Below, piece after piece: positions 33,908 through 42,473 of a DNA stretch of 64,000 bases (position 1 is the stretch's first letter; each line of letters begins with the position of its first letter). The notes beneath the pieces were generated by a model, which saw only the letters and a list, made by a program, of their open reading frames with translations, was not told the DNA's origin and did no database searches. Position numbers and translations under genes: made by a program. This stretch comes from Candidatus Gastranaerophilales bacterium (GTDB lineage Bacteria > Cyanobacteriota > Vampirovibrionia > Gastranaerophilales > Gastranaerophilaceae): NCBI GenBank assembly GCA_944324135.1, contig CALUVE010000002.1, forward strand, positions 1 through 64,000. The letters run 5' to 3'.

Positions 33908-35062
33908 TTAACAAGGTAGTGTAACTATAAATTCGGTACCGCACTCCGGCTCACTTTTTAAAGATATTGTGCCGCCGTGAAGTTTTACAAGTGCTTTTGT
34001 AATTGTCAGTCCCAGCCCAGTTGAGTTCTGTGTGTCTTTATTTTTCCCCTGCTCAAATTTGTTAAAGATTTTTTTGTGGTATTTTTTTTCTATTCCGCAT
34101 CCTGTATCTTTTACCGTGAGGGTATATTTGCAGCCGCTCATTTCTGTTTTTAGTTGTACAGTGCCGTTTTCGGGGGTGAATTTTATTGCGTTGTTGAGTA
34201 AATTAAATAAAATTTGTTGAAATTTTTGATAGTCTGCACTTACTTCTATCTCTTCAATATCAGGTATTAATCTTATATTTTTTTTAATGGCAAGCGGTCG
34301 GATTATATTCAAAACTTCTTCGGCTGCTGTTTTTGCGTTGAATAAAGTTTTGTTCAATCTTACTGCTCCGGCTTCAATTTTGGACATGTCCAGAATTTCA
34401 TTTATCATTCCAAGAAGATGCAGTCCTGATATTTTGATGTCGTTTAGATATTCCTCCTGCTTGTCGTTTAAATCCCCGATGCATTTGGCTGTTAACAGGT
34501 CTGAAAAGCCTATTATGGAGTTTAGCGGGGTTCTTAATTCGTGTGTTATATTTGCAAGAAAGTCACTTTTGATTTTATCAGATTTAAGTATTTTTTTATT
34601 TTGTTTTTCAATAGTTTTGTATGCTTTGTTTAATTCAATTATGGTTTCCTGCTGTGCTTTTACCTGCAGAGATATAATATTATTGAGTTCTATATTTTTT
34701 ATAAGGTTTGATATTATTTCAGATACTGTTGAAAAAATCAATTCTTCATCCTGTGTATACTGATTATTTCCGCATAAAATGAGTGTGGCAAAAACAGCAT
34801 TATCTATTTTAAAATCTGATTTTAACAGATTCTTTGTTTTGAAATCAATATCGTCAATTTGTGCGTAACAATTATTTGAAAGTTTGTTATTCCTTGTGTA
34901 CTCTGCTTTGACCCCGTCAGGAAAAATATAAAAAATGTATGCAGATTCGTACGGAAGAATTTCCTGCAGCACATTAAAAATTTCATCAACGCAGTTTTTA
35001 TTGCGAAGATTAATTTGAAAAAACTTGTTTATATTTAACAGACTTTTTTTGTATATATTCAT
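33908..35062 (-). CDS. Sensor histidine kinase, cytoplasmic (GAF-like sensor)
   Basis: 384 aa without membrane segments. Residues ~20-125 look like a GAF-type sensor (IFYIFPDGVKAEY..., FATLILCGNN), then a coiled-coil linker (~130-165). HisKA contains SDFLANITHELRTPLNSIIG with phosphoacceptor His174. The HATPase domain has N box NNAIKFTPENGTV, G1 VKDTGCGIEKK, and G2 TGLGLTITKALVKLHGG. It is the last gene of the eight-gene operon, overlapping hpt by 4 bp. No response regulator adjoins it, so its partner is elsewhere. Confidence 0.9.
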   Translation of the reverse strand: MNIYKKSLLNINKFFQINLRNKNCVDEIFNVLQEILPYESAYIFYIFPDGVKAEYTRNNKLSNNCYAQIDDIDFKTKNLLKSDFKIDNAVFATLILCGNNQYTQDEELIFSTVSEIISNLIKNIELNNIISLQVKAQQETIIELNKAYKTIEKQNKKILKSDKIKSDFLANITHELRTPLNSIIGFSDLLTAKCIGDLNDKQEEYLNDIKISGLHLLGMINEILDMSKIEAGAVRLNKTLFNAKTAAEEVLNIIRPLAIKKNIRLIPDIEEIEVSADYQKFQQILFNLLNNAIKFTPENGTVQLKTEMSGCKYTLTVKDTGCGIEKKYHKKIFNKFEQGKNKDTQNSTGLGLTITKALVKLHGGTISLKSEPECGTEFIVTLPC

Positions 35063-35598
35063 TGCTCTACATAGCCGATATATCTTAAGTTTCTGTAGTA
35101 TCCCTCGTAGTCCAGCCCGTAGCCTATCAAGAATTTGTCATCAACTTCAAAACCATAGTAATCAGGTTCAATATCAACTTTTCTTGTAATCTTTTTATCA
35201 AGCAGCGAGCAAAATTTTGTACTTTTGGTTTTGAAATTGCAGTGCATAAAATCCATCAAAAATTTTGCAGTCAGTCCGGTATCTACTATATCTTCTATTA
35301 TAAGAACATTTTTCCCGTTCAAATCCGGAAGTGAAATATCTACGGCATTGACTTTTCCTGTTGTTGTCATGCCTGTTCCGTAGCTTGAAAGTCGTATAAA
35401 CTCCATTTTTAACGGCATATTAAGGTGTTTCACCAAATCAACCGCAAATAAGACTGCTCCTTTTAATACACAGATAGCGTAGACATCTTCTCCCCTGTAA
35501 AAGTCATTCATCTCTTTAGCAAGTTCTTTTATTTTATTTTGTATTTCTGTTTCAGTGAATAATACTTTTAAATCTGATTCTTTAATTTCCATTTCCAA
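35059..35598 (-). CDS. hpt: Hypoxanthine-guanine phosphoribosyltransferase
   Basis: Purine salvage enzyme (179 aa). The PRPP-binding motif is VLIIEDIVDTGLT; other family marks are CVLKGAVLFAVDLVKHL near the N-terminus, LSSYGTGMTTTGKV (flexible loop) and FLIGYGLDYEGYYRNLRYIG at the C-terminus. It overlaps tilS by 17 bp, the tilS-hpt order known from many bacteria. The next gene, a histidine kinase, overlaps by 4 bp. Confidence 0.95.
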   Translation of the reverse strand: MEMEIKESDLKVLFTETEIQNKIKELAKEMNDFYRGEDVYAICVLKGAVLFAVDLVKHLNMPLKMEFIRLSSYGTGMTTTGKVNAVDISLPDLNGKNVLIIEDIVDTGLTAKFLMDFMHCNFKTKSTKFCSLLDKKITRKVDIEPDYYGFEVDDKFLIGYGLDYEGYYRNLRYIGYVEQ

Positions 35599-36925
35599 CC
35601 TCTTCTTCTATAAATTTTAGCATGTGTGTAGGTTTTTCTCCAGCTTTAATTTTTTCACTTAAGCCGTATCCTGCAGCCCAGAGAATTTCTTTGCCGTCAA
35701 CGAGCAGAACAATTCTGTCTTTTTCAAAATACGGCAATTTTTTTTCATTAAAATATTTTTTTAGTTTTTGATGCCCCGCCATCCCGAGCGGCTGGATAAT
35801 ATCACCGTCCCGACGTGTACGCAGCGTAAAATTTATTTCATTAAGTGTTGCATAAACGTAGGATTCGTCATCTTTTTTTAGTTCTGAGGGCGTTTGGGAA
35901 CATTCTTCAAGGATAAATTCTCCAAATGGTGTTTTATAGCGGCCGGTTTGTCGGATTAAAATTTCAAATTTTACTCCATCACAATTTTTTTGCAGTGATA
36001 TAATTCTGTTATTTACAAAAAGTCTCAATTCTCCGTTTAATGAACAGGTAGTACCTGATTTAAGCGCTGCTGATGAGTTTATGAATTCCCGTATTCTGTT
36101 AATTTTTTCGCTGTCAGTATCAAGTGCATTATCCTGAAAAATTCCGTATATAATTCTATTTTGCAATGCTTTTGAGAGTGAAATAAATTTACCGGTGTCA
36201 AGCCCGTTTTCTGTTTTTAATTCGGATTTAACAATCTCAGTATATTCATCAGCAATCTGTGATGTTTCTGAAGCATTTTCAGAAAGTGTATTTAAAGCCT
36301 GCAGGACATCAGGATTAATTTTTTCAGCGGATTTTATTATTTCGTGCCTGATAAAATTTCTGTTGTATTCCGTATTAAAGTTGGATTCATCAATGTTTGG
36401 AGTTAAATGATTTTCTTTGCAATAGTTTTCTATCTCATCACGATAAATCTCTATAAGGGGTCTATAATAAATTTCTCTGGTCTTTTTTATACCGGTAAGC
36501 CCGTTTATACCCGTACCTTTAAAAATTCTGTATAAAACGGTTTCTGCGTTGTCTGACGCGTTATGCGCGGTAAAAATAATTTTTGAACCGAATTTTTTTG
36601 CACATCTTTCAAAAAATTCATACCTTGCTTCTCTTGCCGCGGTTTCAGTATGCGGTATATTTTCAGGGAGTGTTTCCGCGTAAAAATCAATCCCTTTAGA
36701 CGCACAGAATTTTTTACAGTTAATTTCATCCTGCAAACTTTGTTCTCCGCGCCAGTTATGGTTAAGATGAAGTGCTGTAGGATGTATATTGTATTTGGAC
36801 GCTAATTTGGTTGTTACATCAAGCAGGCACATTGAATCAACGCCGCCGGAGAATCCTATCAAAACTTCGCCTGTAATATTATAATCTTTGATAAATTGTT
36901 CAACTTTTTTTTCAATTTCTTTCAT
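35582..36925 (-). CDS. tilS: tRNA(Ile)-lysidine synthetase
   Basis: Adds lysidine at C34 of the CAU-anticodon tRNA-Ile, changing its identity. The N-terminal PP-loop is LIGFSGGVDSMCLLD (SGGxDS, ~residue 24), with LHLNHNWRG and FTAHNASDNAETVLYRIFKG typical of TilS. The C-terminal domain carries RRDGDIIQPLGMAGHQKLKK and KIKAGEKPTHMLKF. 447 aa, normal. It follows the Clp_N protein gene by 1 bp and overlaps hpt. Confidence 0.95.
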   Translation of the reverse strand: MKEIEKKVEQFIKDYNITGEVLIGFSGGVDSMCLLDVTTKLASKYNIHPTALHLNHNWRGEQSLQDEINCKKFCASKGIDFYAETLPENIPHTETAAREARYEFFERCAKKFGSKIIFTAHNASDNAETVLYRIFKGTGINGLTGIKKTREIYYRPLIEIYRDEIENYCKENHLTPNIDESNFNTEYNRNFIRHEIIKSAEKINPDVLQALNTLSENASETSQIADEYTEIVKSELKTENGLDTGKFISLSKALQNRIIYGIFQDNALDTDSEKINRIREFINSSAALKSGTTCSLNGELRLFVNNRIISLQKNCDGVKFEILIRQTGRYKTPFGEFILEECSQTPSELKKDDESYVYATLNEINFTLRTRRDGDIIQPLGMAGHQKLKKYFNEKKLPYFEKDRIVLLVDGKEILWAAGYGLSEKIKAGEKPTHMLKFIEEEVGNGN

Positions 36926-36926
36926 A

Positions 36927-38291
36927 TTAATCCGAAAGAGTTTGTTTTTTTATGCCCTGGGTGATTTCAACGGCATCAACGCCGAGTTGTTCCAGAGCTT
37001 TCATTGCAAGACAATCCGGCACAAGTGTTAGAGCCTGAAGCATGTGTGCTGATTCAATTCTGGATTTTTTTTCTTTTTTTGCTAGTTCCCATGCTATTTC
37101 CAGCACTTTTTTAGCTCTTTTTGTGAATACTATTTCTTTTTCAAAGTATTCATTGCCGTATCCTATCATATTTTCAATGATGGTTCTCGCATCTTTTATG
37201 TTAATCTCAAGTTCTTTAAGTACCTCTGCACCTACTCCGGTTGCCTGTCCTATGATACCCAGCAGGAACATTTCTGTTCCGACAATATTGCGTCCCAGAC
37301 GGCGGGCTTCTTCTTTTGCAAGTCTTAATATAATAAGCGTTTCAGGCATTTGTTTTTCTATCGGTTTTATGATGCCGTGTGCAAGGTCGTTATCAGGAAC
37401 TTTTAATTCTTTGAATATATCGTATGCGACCCCTTTTTTAGTTTTTAAAAGTCCGAGTACCATGTGTTCCGGTAAAACAACTGAAGAACCCAGCTCCTTT
37501 GCCGTTTCTAGGGCTAAATTCATTACTCTGAAAGCATTTGGAGTGAAAATAATCTGACGCCCCTCGTATTCTGATTGTCTTGATTGAATGTTGGCGAGTT
37601 TTTCGTCAAATATTTCCGATGTAACTCCGTATTGAGCAAGTATTTTGGATAAATCTGACTCAGTATCCTCCAGTATTGAAGATATAATTTGTTCGGTACC
37701 TAAAATTTCGTAATTTGAGGCAGAAAGTTTTGCAACCGCACGTTCAAAAACTTTTGCGGATTCTTCGCTGTCAAACAGTGCATCTGTTGATTCAGCCTGA
37801 TTTACGTCAGCTTCTTTTGTGTCATCAGCTTCCGGATGGTATAATTTTTTAATCTTTTTCTGCACAAGTTTTTCTAAAAGTACTCTTGATTTTGGAATAT
37901 CAAATCCTAAATCTTGGAGAATTTTAACCGCAGTTGAATTTGTTTCACTTATTACGGCAAGAAATAAATGTTCATACAAAACAGTCAGATTGCCTGACTT
38001 GCCGGCCAAATCCATTGTAGTTTTCAGTATTGATTTGTAATTGTCACTGAATGGCAGCGGTGTTTTGCAGCTCTGTGCTGATTTTGGCGGAAGAATTTTC
38101 ATAACCTCTGTTTTCACCTTATCGAAATCAATATCGTAGGTTTTAAAAATCTTCAGAGAAATTCCCTTTGCCTCTTTTATTAGTGCAAGCAAAAGGCATT
38201 CTGTCGTCACATACTGTGAATTCAGCTCAAGAGCCTGTCTTTGTGATTCACTTACTACATTTATTGCTTTTTCCGTAAATTTTTCAAACAA
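36927..38291 (-). CDS. Clp_N repeat protein without ATPase domain
   Basis: The start is taken as TTG at 38291 ((M)FEKFTEKAINVVSESQRQ), 1 bp after the stop of DUF1292 and preceded by AGGAAG; a longer frame would overlap that gene in another frame. The 454-aa protein is an array of Clp N-terminal helical repeats: FTEKAINVVSESQRQALELN, SILKTTMDLAGKSG, FERAVAKLSASNYEILGTEQ, FTPNAFRVMNLALETAKELG, TLIILRLAKEEARRLGRNIV and FTKRAKKVLEIAWELAKKEK each begin a unit. ClpA/ClpB/ClpC have two such units ahead of AAA+ modules; here the AAA+ part is absent. Probable adaptor or substrate-binding scaffold for Clp proteolysis, in an operon with a ClpX-type zinc finger. Confidence 0.8.
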   Translation of the reverse strand: MFEKFTEKAINVVSESQRQALELNSQYVTTECLLLALIKEAKGISLKIFKTYDIDFDKVKTEVMKILPPKSAQSCKTPLPFSDNYKSILKTTMDLAGKSGNLTVLYEHLFLAVISETNSTAVKILQDLGFDIPKSRVLLEKLVQKKIKKLYHPEADDTKEADVNQAESTDALFDSEESAKVFERAVAKLSASNYEILGTEQIISSILEDTESDLSKILAQYGVTSEIFDEKLANIQSRQSEYEGRQIIFTPNAFRVMNLALETAKELGSSVVLPEHMVLGLLKTKKGVAYDIFKELKVPDNDLAHGIIKPIEKQMPETLIILRLAKEEARRLGRNIVGTEMFLLGIIGQATGVGAEVLKELEINIKDARTIIENMIGYGNEYFEKEIVFTKRAKKVLEIAWELAKKEKKSRIESAHMLQALTLVPDCLAMKALEQLGVDAVEITQGIKKQTLSD

Positions 38292-38292
38292 A

Positions 38293-38601
38293 TTATTCTT
38301 CCTCTTCTTCCTCAATATCTTCGTCAAGGCTTTCAACGTATGCAGCAACTCTGTTAAATTCATCATCGTCTTCAATTGTTTCAAACAGGTAGTCTTCACC
38401 GTTTTTTGAAAGTCTCATAAGAACAATTTCTGCATCTTCATCGTCTGCATTTTCTTCATCATCTGTAGGAAGAAGAAGGGCATATTCCTGTTCATCAACT
38501 TCAACTATGTCGTATAGTTCAAATGTGATGACATTGCCATTTTCGTCAATAGTTTCAATTAATCTGTCTTCTAATTCAAGATTGTTTTCATTGTTTTCCA
38601 T
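38293..38601 (-). CDS. DUF1292/DUF3727 acidic protein
   Basis: The start at 38601 (GAGGAAATC then ATG) gives MENNENNLELEDRLIETIDE; a frame to 38655 would run into ruvX. The core (ENGNVITFELYDIVEVDEQE, then YALLLPTDD) and EIVLMRLSKNGEDYLFETIE are the DUF1292 pattern, and the C-terminus is an Asp/Glu run. 102 aa. The position next to ruvX is that seen in many Gram-positives and cyanobacteria. Function unknown; the family is small, acidic and soluble. Confidence 0.85.
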   Translation of the reverse strand: MENNENNLELEDRLIETIDENGNVITFELYDIVEVDEQEYALLLPTDDEENADDEDAEIVLMRLSKNGEDYLFETIEDDDEFNRVAAYVESLDEDIEEEEEE

Positions 38602-38618
38602 GATTTCCTCTTTCTTTT

Positions 38619-39020
38619 TTATTTTCTTGATAGGTATTGTTCCAGTATAATACAAGCACTCTCAATATCAACCAGTCCTTTGTTTTTTTTGAAGTCAATT
38701 TTTCTGTCTCTTAAATTTTCTTCTGCTTGACTTGAGGTGAGTCTTTCGTCTTCAAAAATTATCTCATAATCATGAATTTTTGAAGCAAAATTTTTGCAGT
38801 CATCCGCCTGAAATCCGTGTGTCCCGTCCATATTTAGAGGCAGACCGACAACTATTTTTTTTACGTTGTTTTCTTTTGCTATTTTCAAAATTTGTTCCAA
38901 AGCTTTGTGTTCCGGATTTCGCTCAACTACGGAATGTCCGTTCGCTATCATTAATAAATAATCGCTCAAGGCTACTCCTATTCTTTTTGTTCCTATATCC
39001 AGACACATTACTTTATACAT
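38619..39020 (-). CDS. ruvX: Holliday junction resolvase-like RuvX/YqgF
   Basis: RNase H-fold nuclease-like protein (133 aa) implicated in 16S rRNA 5' processing. Motifs: MCLDIGTKRIGVALSD (first Asp), VVGLPLNMDG, and FEDERLTSSQAE (EDERLTT/S-type, Glu/Asp), with a final Asp in VDIESACIILEQYL. It overlaps the upstream gene by 8 bp and precedes DUF1292. Confidence 0.93.
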   Translation of the reverse strand: MYKVMCLDIGTKRIGVALSDYLLMIANGHSVVERNPEHKALEQILKIAKENNVKKIVVGLPLNMDGTHGFQADDCKNFASKIHDYEIIFEDERLTSSQAEENLRDRKIDFKKNKGLVDIESACIILEQYLSRK

Positions 39021-40626
39021 TTTCTACCCATGTTTTTTCTATTTTGTTTACTATTTGACTCAATTCTGACTCCGTAAATACAGAGTTATCCTTATTGTAT
39101 TTTAGAGAAAAGTAGTATTCGTAGATACTGCGCTTTATTATGTAAGAATAAAGTTTTTGCATAAGGTCTTTGCTGCCGTATATATTGAAAGAGATTTCTG
39201 CAAGGTGAGTATCACCGGTAATCATAAACAGGTATGCACACATTAGAATCCTCTTCGTCCACACGGTAACTTCTGTTTCATCAAATATTGCAAAAATATT
39301 TTCAGCAACCAATTTATCAAGGTCAATGTTATTGGTATCTTTTTTTAATTTTTTGTTAAGAGAAGCAAGAAATTCTTCAAATTCACTGCTGTATTCACTA
39401 TCCAGAAACCAGTGTGAGGCTGCTTCCGATTCCAGAAATTCATCAAATTCGTTTTGAGAAATTTTTCTTGTGTTCAGTCTGTCGCGTACTATGCTTTCAA
39501 TATCAAGCTGGCTGTAATCAATATCAGCAAGAATATTTTTCCAGCAGATATATTCGTAAGGTATACTTCTGTTGGCAAAATTTTTGCGGGCGAGTTTCTC
39601 TGCCTGATTGAGCAGTATCATTAACTCTTCTGGTAAAATATTCAACGCTTTTTCATCTTTATAAAAACGTTTGATAATAGTATCGCATTCAAATTTTGTT
39701 ATTTCGTTAAACCCGAAACAATCACGTATGCCGTTGTAATCATTTATAACAACAGCCGCAAACTGGATTTTCTCGTCTTTATTTATTCTTGAAAATATAA
39801 GGGCAGAGTTGCCGTGTCCGTCCGGAAATGTTGCGCAGAATCTGTATGGTTTTGTCTCTGATAGAATTTCTTTATAAAATTTTAGTGAATTATCCTCTCG
39901 GATACCTGCCATTTTCAGCGTAGAAATATTCTTTTTTACAAGCGGAACCAGTTTTTCGTCAATAAATTCCAGAGACGTATTGAGCGCGTGGAATGCAAGA
40001 AGCGACTTAGACTCGCCGAGCAGCCTTAGTGCTTCTAATCCTGCATCACTCTGCGGCTGTGACAAAAACACCGGAATAAGTATATTCGCAAGTCCATTTT
40101 CTGAAAAATCTTCTCCCAGAGACTGTATAAGGATAATTTTGTCCTCCGGTTTCAGTGAATTTAAAAAGTCCAGAAAGTCAATTTGTACTTCCGGATTTGC
40201 AATTGCTGATGTGAGAAGTTTCCTTGTATCAGCGTCAAGCAGCTCATTTTCATCTACTACTTCACTTAATTTGTCATAAGACCAGTCTGTGTCAATTTCT
40301 CTTAGAAAGTTGAGAATTACTAATTTTACGGAGTTAGAAATGTATTTTTCATTAAGAATTGCCCAGAGTTTTGATGTTAATTCTTCTTTTTCCAGATATC
40401 GCTCGAGTAGATATTTAATTATCTCTTTGTTGTCATCCTGAGGATTGGTTAACTCTTTGAAAAGCAGTTTTGTAATTGTTTTTTTATCCTGTTGTGCGTC
40501 AAGTAGTTTGATATTTACATCACAAGGCTGCAGGCTTGAACTTTCTTTGTACTTTTTAAACAAATTATTCAGTTCAGCCTTTATTTCAAAAGGATTCAAC
40601 TGTTTGATATCCTCGCTAAAAATCAT
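39013..40626 (-). CDS. Conserved hypothetical protein with helical (HEAT-like) repeats
   Basis: 537 aa. Residues ~1-235 are short paired helices (KLLFKELTNPQDDNKEIIKY; VKLVILNFLREIDTDWSYDK; LEALRLLGESKSLLAFHALN) consistent with HEAT-type repeats. The middle (~255-330) looks alpha/beta (PYRFCATFPDGHGNSALIFS; AAVVINDYNGIRDCFGF), followed by acidic helices. I do not recognise a named family. Overlaps with neighbours by 4 and 8 bp place it firmly in the operon between the zinc finger protein and ruvX. A role in RNA or protein quality control is guesswork. Confidence 0.65.
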   Translation of the reverse strand: MIFSEDIKQLNPFEIKAELNNLFKKYKESSSLQPCDVNIKLLDAQQDKKTITKLLFKELTNPQDDNKEIIKYLLERYLEKEELTSKLWAILNEKYISNSVKLVILNFLREIDTDWSYDKLSEVVDENELLDADTRKLLTSAIANPEVQIDFLDFLNSLKPEDKIILIQSLGEDFSENGLANILIPVFLSQPQSDAGLEALRLLGESKSLLAFHALNTSLEFIDEKLVPLVKKNISTLKMAGIREDNSLKFYKEILSETKPYRFCATFPDGHGNSALIFSRINKDEKIQFAAVVINDYNGIRDCFGFNEITKFECDTIIKRFYKDEKALNILPEELMILLNQAEKLARKNFANRSIPYEYICWKNILADIDYSQLDIESIVRDRLNTRKISQNEFDEFLESEAASHWFLDSEYSSEFEEFLASLNKKLKKDTNNIDLDKLVAENIFAIFDETEVTVWTKRILMCAYLFMITGDTHLAEISFNIYGSKDLMQKLYSYIIKRSIYEYYFSLKYNKDNSVFTESELSQIVNKIEKTWVENV

Positions 40627-40898
40627 TTACGGGCTTTCCCCCAGAACGCATCAAGAATTTGCTGTGCTTCAGCTGACGGCATTCTATCATTGAGTATTAA
40701 ATATTGTACTGCAATCATTGCACACTCAGAACATATGTTAACACCAGGCCCTTGTACCATTTTTAACACTTGCGTGTTCGGACGGTGGCAAAAACTGCAA
40801 TATACAAGTTCTTCATTATGTGAATGACTTTCGGATGCTTCGTGATCGTGGTGTTCTTTTTTCTTCTGACCTAATTTTACTACTTTTTCGTTAGACAT
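40623..40898 (-). CDS. Stand-alone ClpX-type C4 zinc-finger protein
   Basis: 91 aa: a His/Lys-rich N-terminus (EKVVKLGQKKKEHHDHEASE, then SHSHNEE) followed by YCSFCHRPNTQVLKMVQGPG and VNICSECAMIAVQYLILNDR. The CX2C...CX2C pattern with GPGV.IC.EC is that of the ClpX zinc-binding domain, which dimerises and binds substrates/adaptors such as SspB. Full ClpX continues into AAA+; this protein ends after the domain. It is the first gene of the eight-gene operon. The His cluster may bind metal. Probable adaptor or regulator of Clp protease. Confidence 0.8.
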   Translation of the reverse strand: MSNEKVVKLGQKKKEHHDHEASESHSHNEELVYCSFCHRPNTQVLKMVQGPGVNICSECAMIAVQYLILNDRMPSAEAQQILDAFWGKARK

Positions 40899-41013
40899 GG
40901 ATTTTTACTCCTTTGTATTCTATTGTAACTTAAATTTTAAAAATTTGCATATTTTTTTTGCTTATTTTATAATTACCTTAACATTATTTTTTTTATAAGA
41001 GGGTTGAGATTAT

Positions 41014-41640
41014 ATGAAAAAAGCACTTTTACTTGTTAGTATTCTGTCAATTTCAGTATTTTCCACTGCTTGTATTAATAATTTTGCAGTTCAAGAACTT
41101 AATAATAAGGCTAAAGTTTCACTTGAACAGGGGGATTATCAAACTGCAATCGAGCGTTTAAAATCCAGTATTGACTTGGATGACAGTGTTTTTGAATCTC
41201 ATTACAATCTCGCTGTTGCATATACACAGGGGGAAGATTATTTGAAAGCTATTTCCTCTTATAAGAAAGCAATTGAATTGAAATCGGATTTTCCTGATGC
41301 TTATTACTCTCTTGCAGTAGCTCAGGAAAGCCTTGCAACTGCGGTTGATTCAGGTGAAGTGATTGTCTCAGAAAACGGTCAGTTTGAAAAAGTCCTGCAG
41401 GATACACAATACGATATTGAAGATGCAGATATTTCAACTGTGAAAATGGTTTCTCCAGCCGCAGTTAATGCAGAAATTCAGCTTTTGACAGATGCTGTTG
41501 CAAATTACAATAAGTATCTTGAAATTGCTCAAAATCCTGATGATGCTGAGGCTGTTTCAGACAAAGTTAAGGCTCTTGAGGCTAAAGTTGATGAGCTGCA
41601 GCAGGGCGCACAGAATAAACAACTCCAAGAGGTGCAATAA
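41014..41640 (+). CDS. TPR-containing lipoprotein
   Basis: 208 aa. A lipoprotein signal MKKALLLVSILSISVFSTAC gives Cys20 as the lipidated residue. Mature residues hold at least two TPR units (NKAKVSLEQGDYQTAIERLK; YNLAVAYTQGEDYLKAISSY; DAYYSLAVAQESLATAVDSG) and a C-terminal coiled coil (DKVKALEAKVDELQQGAQNK). It precedes the lipoprotein-modifying enzyme lgt by 5 bp, a telling pairing. Probably a periplasmic-face assembly partner. AGAGGG lies before the ATG. Confidence 0.85.
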   Translation: MKKALLLVSILSISVFSTACINNFAVQELNNKAKVSLEQGDYQTAIERLKSSIDLDDSVFESHYNLAVAYTQGEDYLKAISSYKKAIELKSDFPDAYYSLAVAQESLATAVDSGEVIVSENGQFEKVLQDTQYDIEDADISTVKMVSPAAVNAEIQLLTDAVANYNKYLEIAQNPDDAEAVSDKVKALEAKVDELQQGAQNKQLQEVQ

Positions 41641-41645
41641 AGTAG

Positions 41646-42431
41646 TTGTTTACTTCACCTGGCGACGTTGCTTTTAGAATTTTTTCGATGCCTGTTTATT
41701 TTTACGGAATTATAATGGCTTTTGCTGTCCTTGTCGGCTGTGTCATGGCTTTTTTTCTTTTCAGGACGTTTTATTCCAGAGAAAAGGCAGATGTAATTAT
41801 TGATTATTCTCCTTTCATAATTTTTTCAGGAATTATCGGGGCACGATTGTATTATTGTCTTTTGAATTTGGATTATTATATTCATTACCCGCTTGAGATT
41901 TTCAACCTTAGACAGGGCGGGCTTTCTGTTCACGGGATGATTTTTATTGGAGTGTGTGCAATTATTTTTACTGCAGTGCGCAAAAAAATTGAGTTCTGGA
42001 AGCTTTTTGATGTATTCGCCTGCGGAGCTGCTATAGGACAATCAATTGGAAGATGGGGAAATTTCTTTAATTCAGAAGCTTTCGGACTGCCCACTAATCT
42101 TCCATGGAAACTTTATATCCCGATTTCTCATCGTCCGGATTCCTTTATTCAGTATGAGTATTTCCATCCGACTTTTTTGTATGAAAGTATTTTAGACTTT
42201 TTGATTTTTATTTTGCTGGTAGTTATTCTTTCTAAGAAGAAAACGTCTCCCGGGGTCACAGCGTGTGCGTATTTGTTTTTGTATTCATTGGTAAGAATTT
42301 TTATTGAAGCTATCAGGGTAGACAGTGCTCTTGATTTCGGCTCGTTGCATGTCGCGCAGGTCGTTTCTGTTGTATTGATGATTTTAGCACTGTTTTTTTA
42401 CTTTCTTCTTAATAAAAAATCAGCTGAATAA
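41646..42431 (+). CDS. lgt: Prolipoprotein diacylglyceryl transferase
   Basis: Attaches diacylglycerol to the lipobox Cys at the inner membrane. The TTG start at 41646 is accepted because the N-terminus FTSPGDVAFRIFSMPVYFYG matches the conserved Lgt start ('SPG....I....Y.YG'). Seven hydrophobic helices are apparent. Key motifs: GARLYYCLLN (Y/R), GGLSVHGMIF (essential His) and GQSIGRWGNFFNSEAFG (Arg, Asn, Glu signature), then HPTFLYES. 261 aa. Coupled to the preceding lipoprotein. Confidence 0.95.
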   Translation: MFTSPGDVAFRIFSMPVYFYGIIMAFAVLVGCVMAFFLFRTFYSREKADVIIDYSPFIIFSGIIGARLYYCLLNLDYYIHYPLEIFNLRQGGLSVHGMIFIGVCAIIFTAVRKKIEFWKLFDVFACGAAIGQSIGRWGNFFNSEAFGLPTNLPWKLYIPISHRPDSFIQYEYFHPTFLYESILDFLIFILLVVILSKKKTSPGVTACAYLFLYSLVRIFIEAIRVDSALDFGSLHVAQVVSVVLMILALFFYFLLNKKSAE

Positions 42432-42473
42432 CTTCTTTTTATTTATATGTGTTTTCTGTATAATTTTTCTGCT

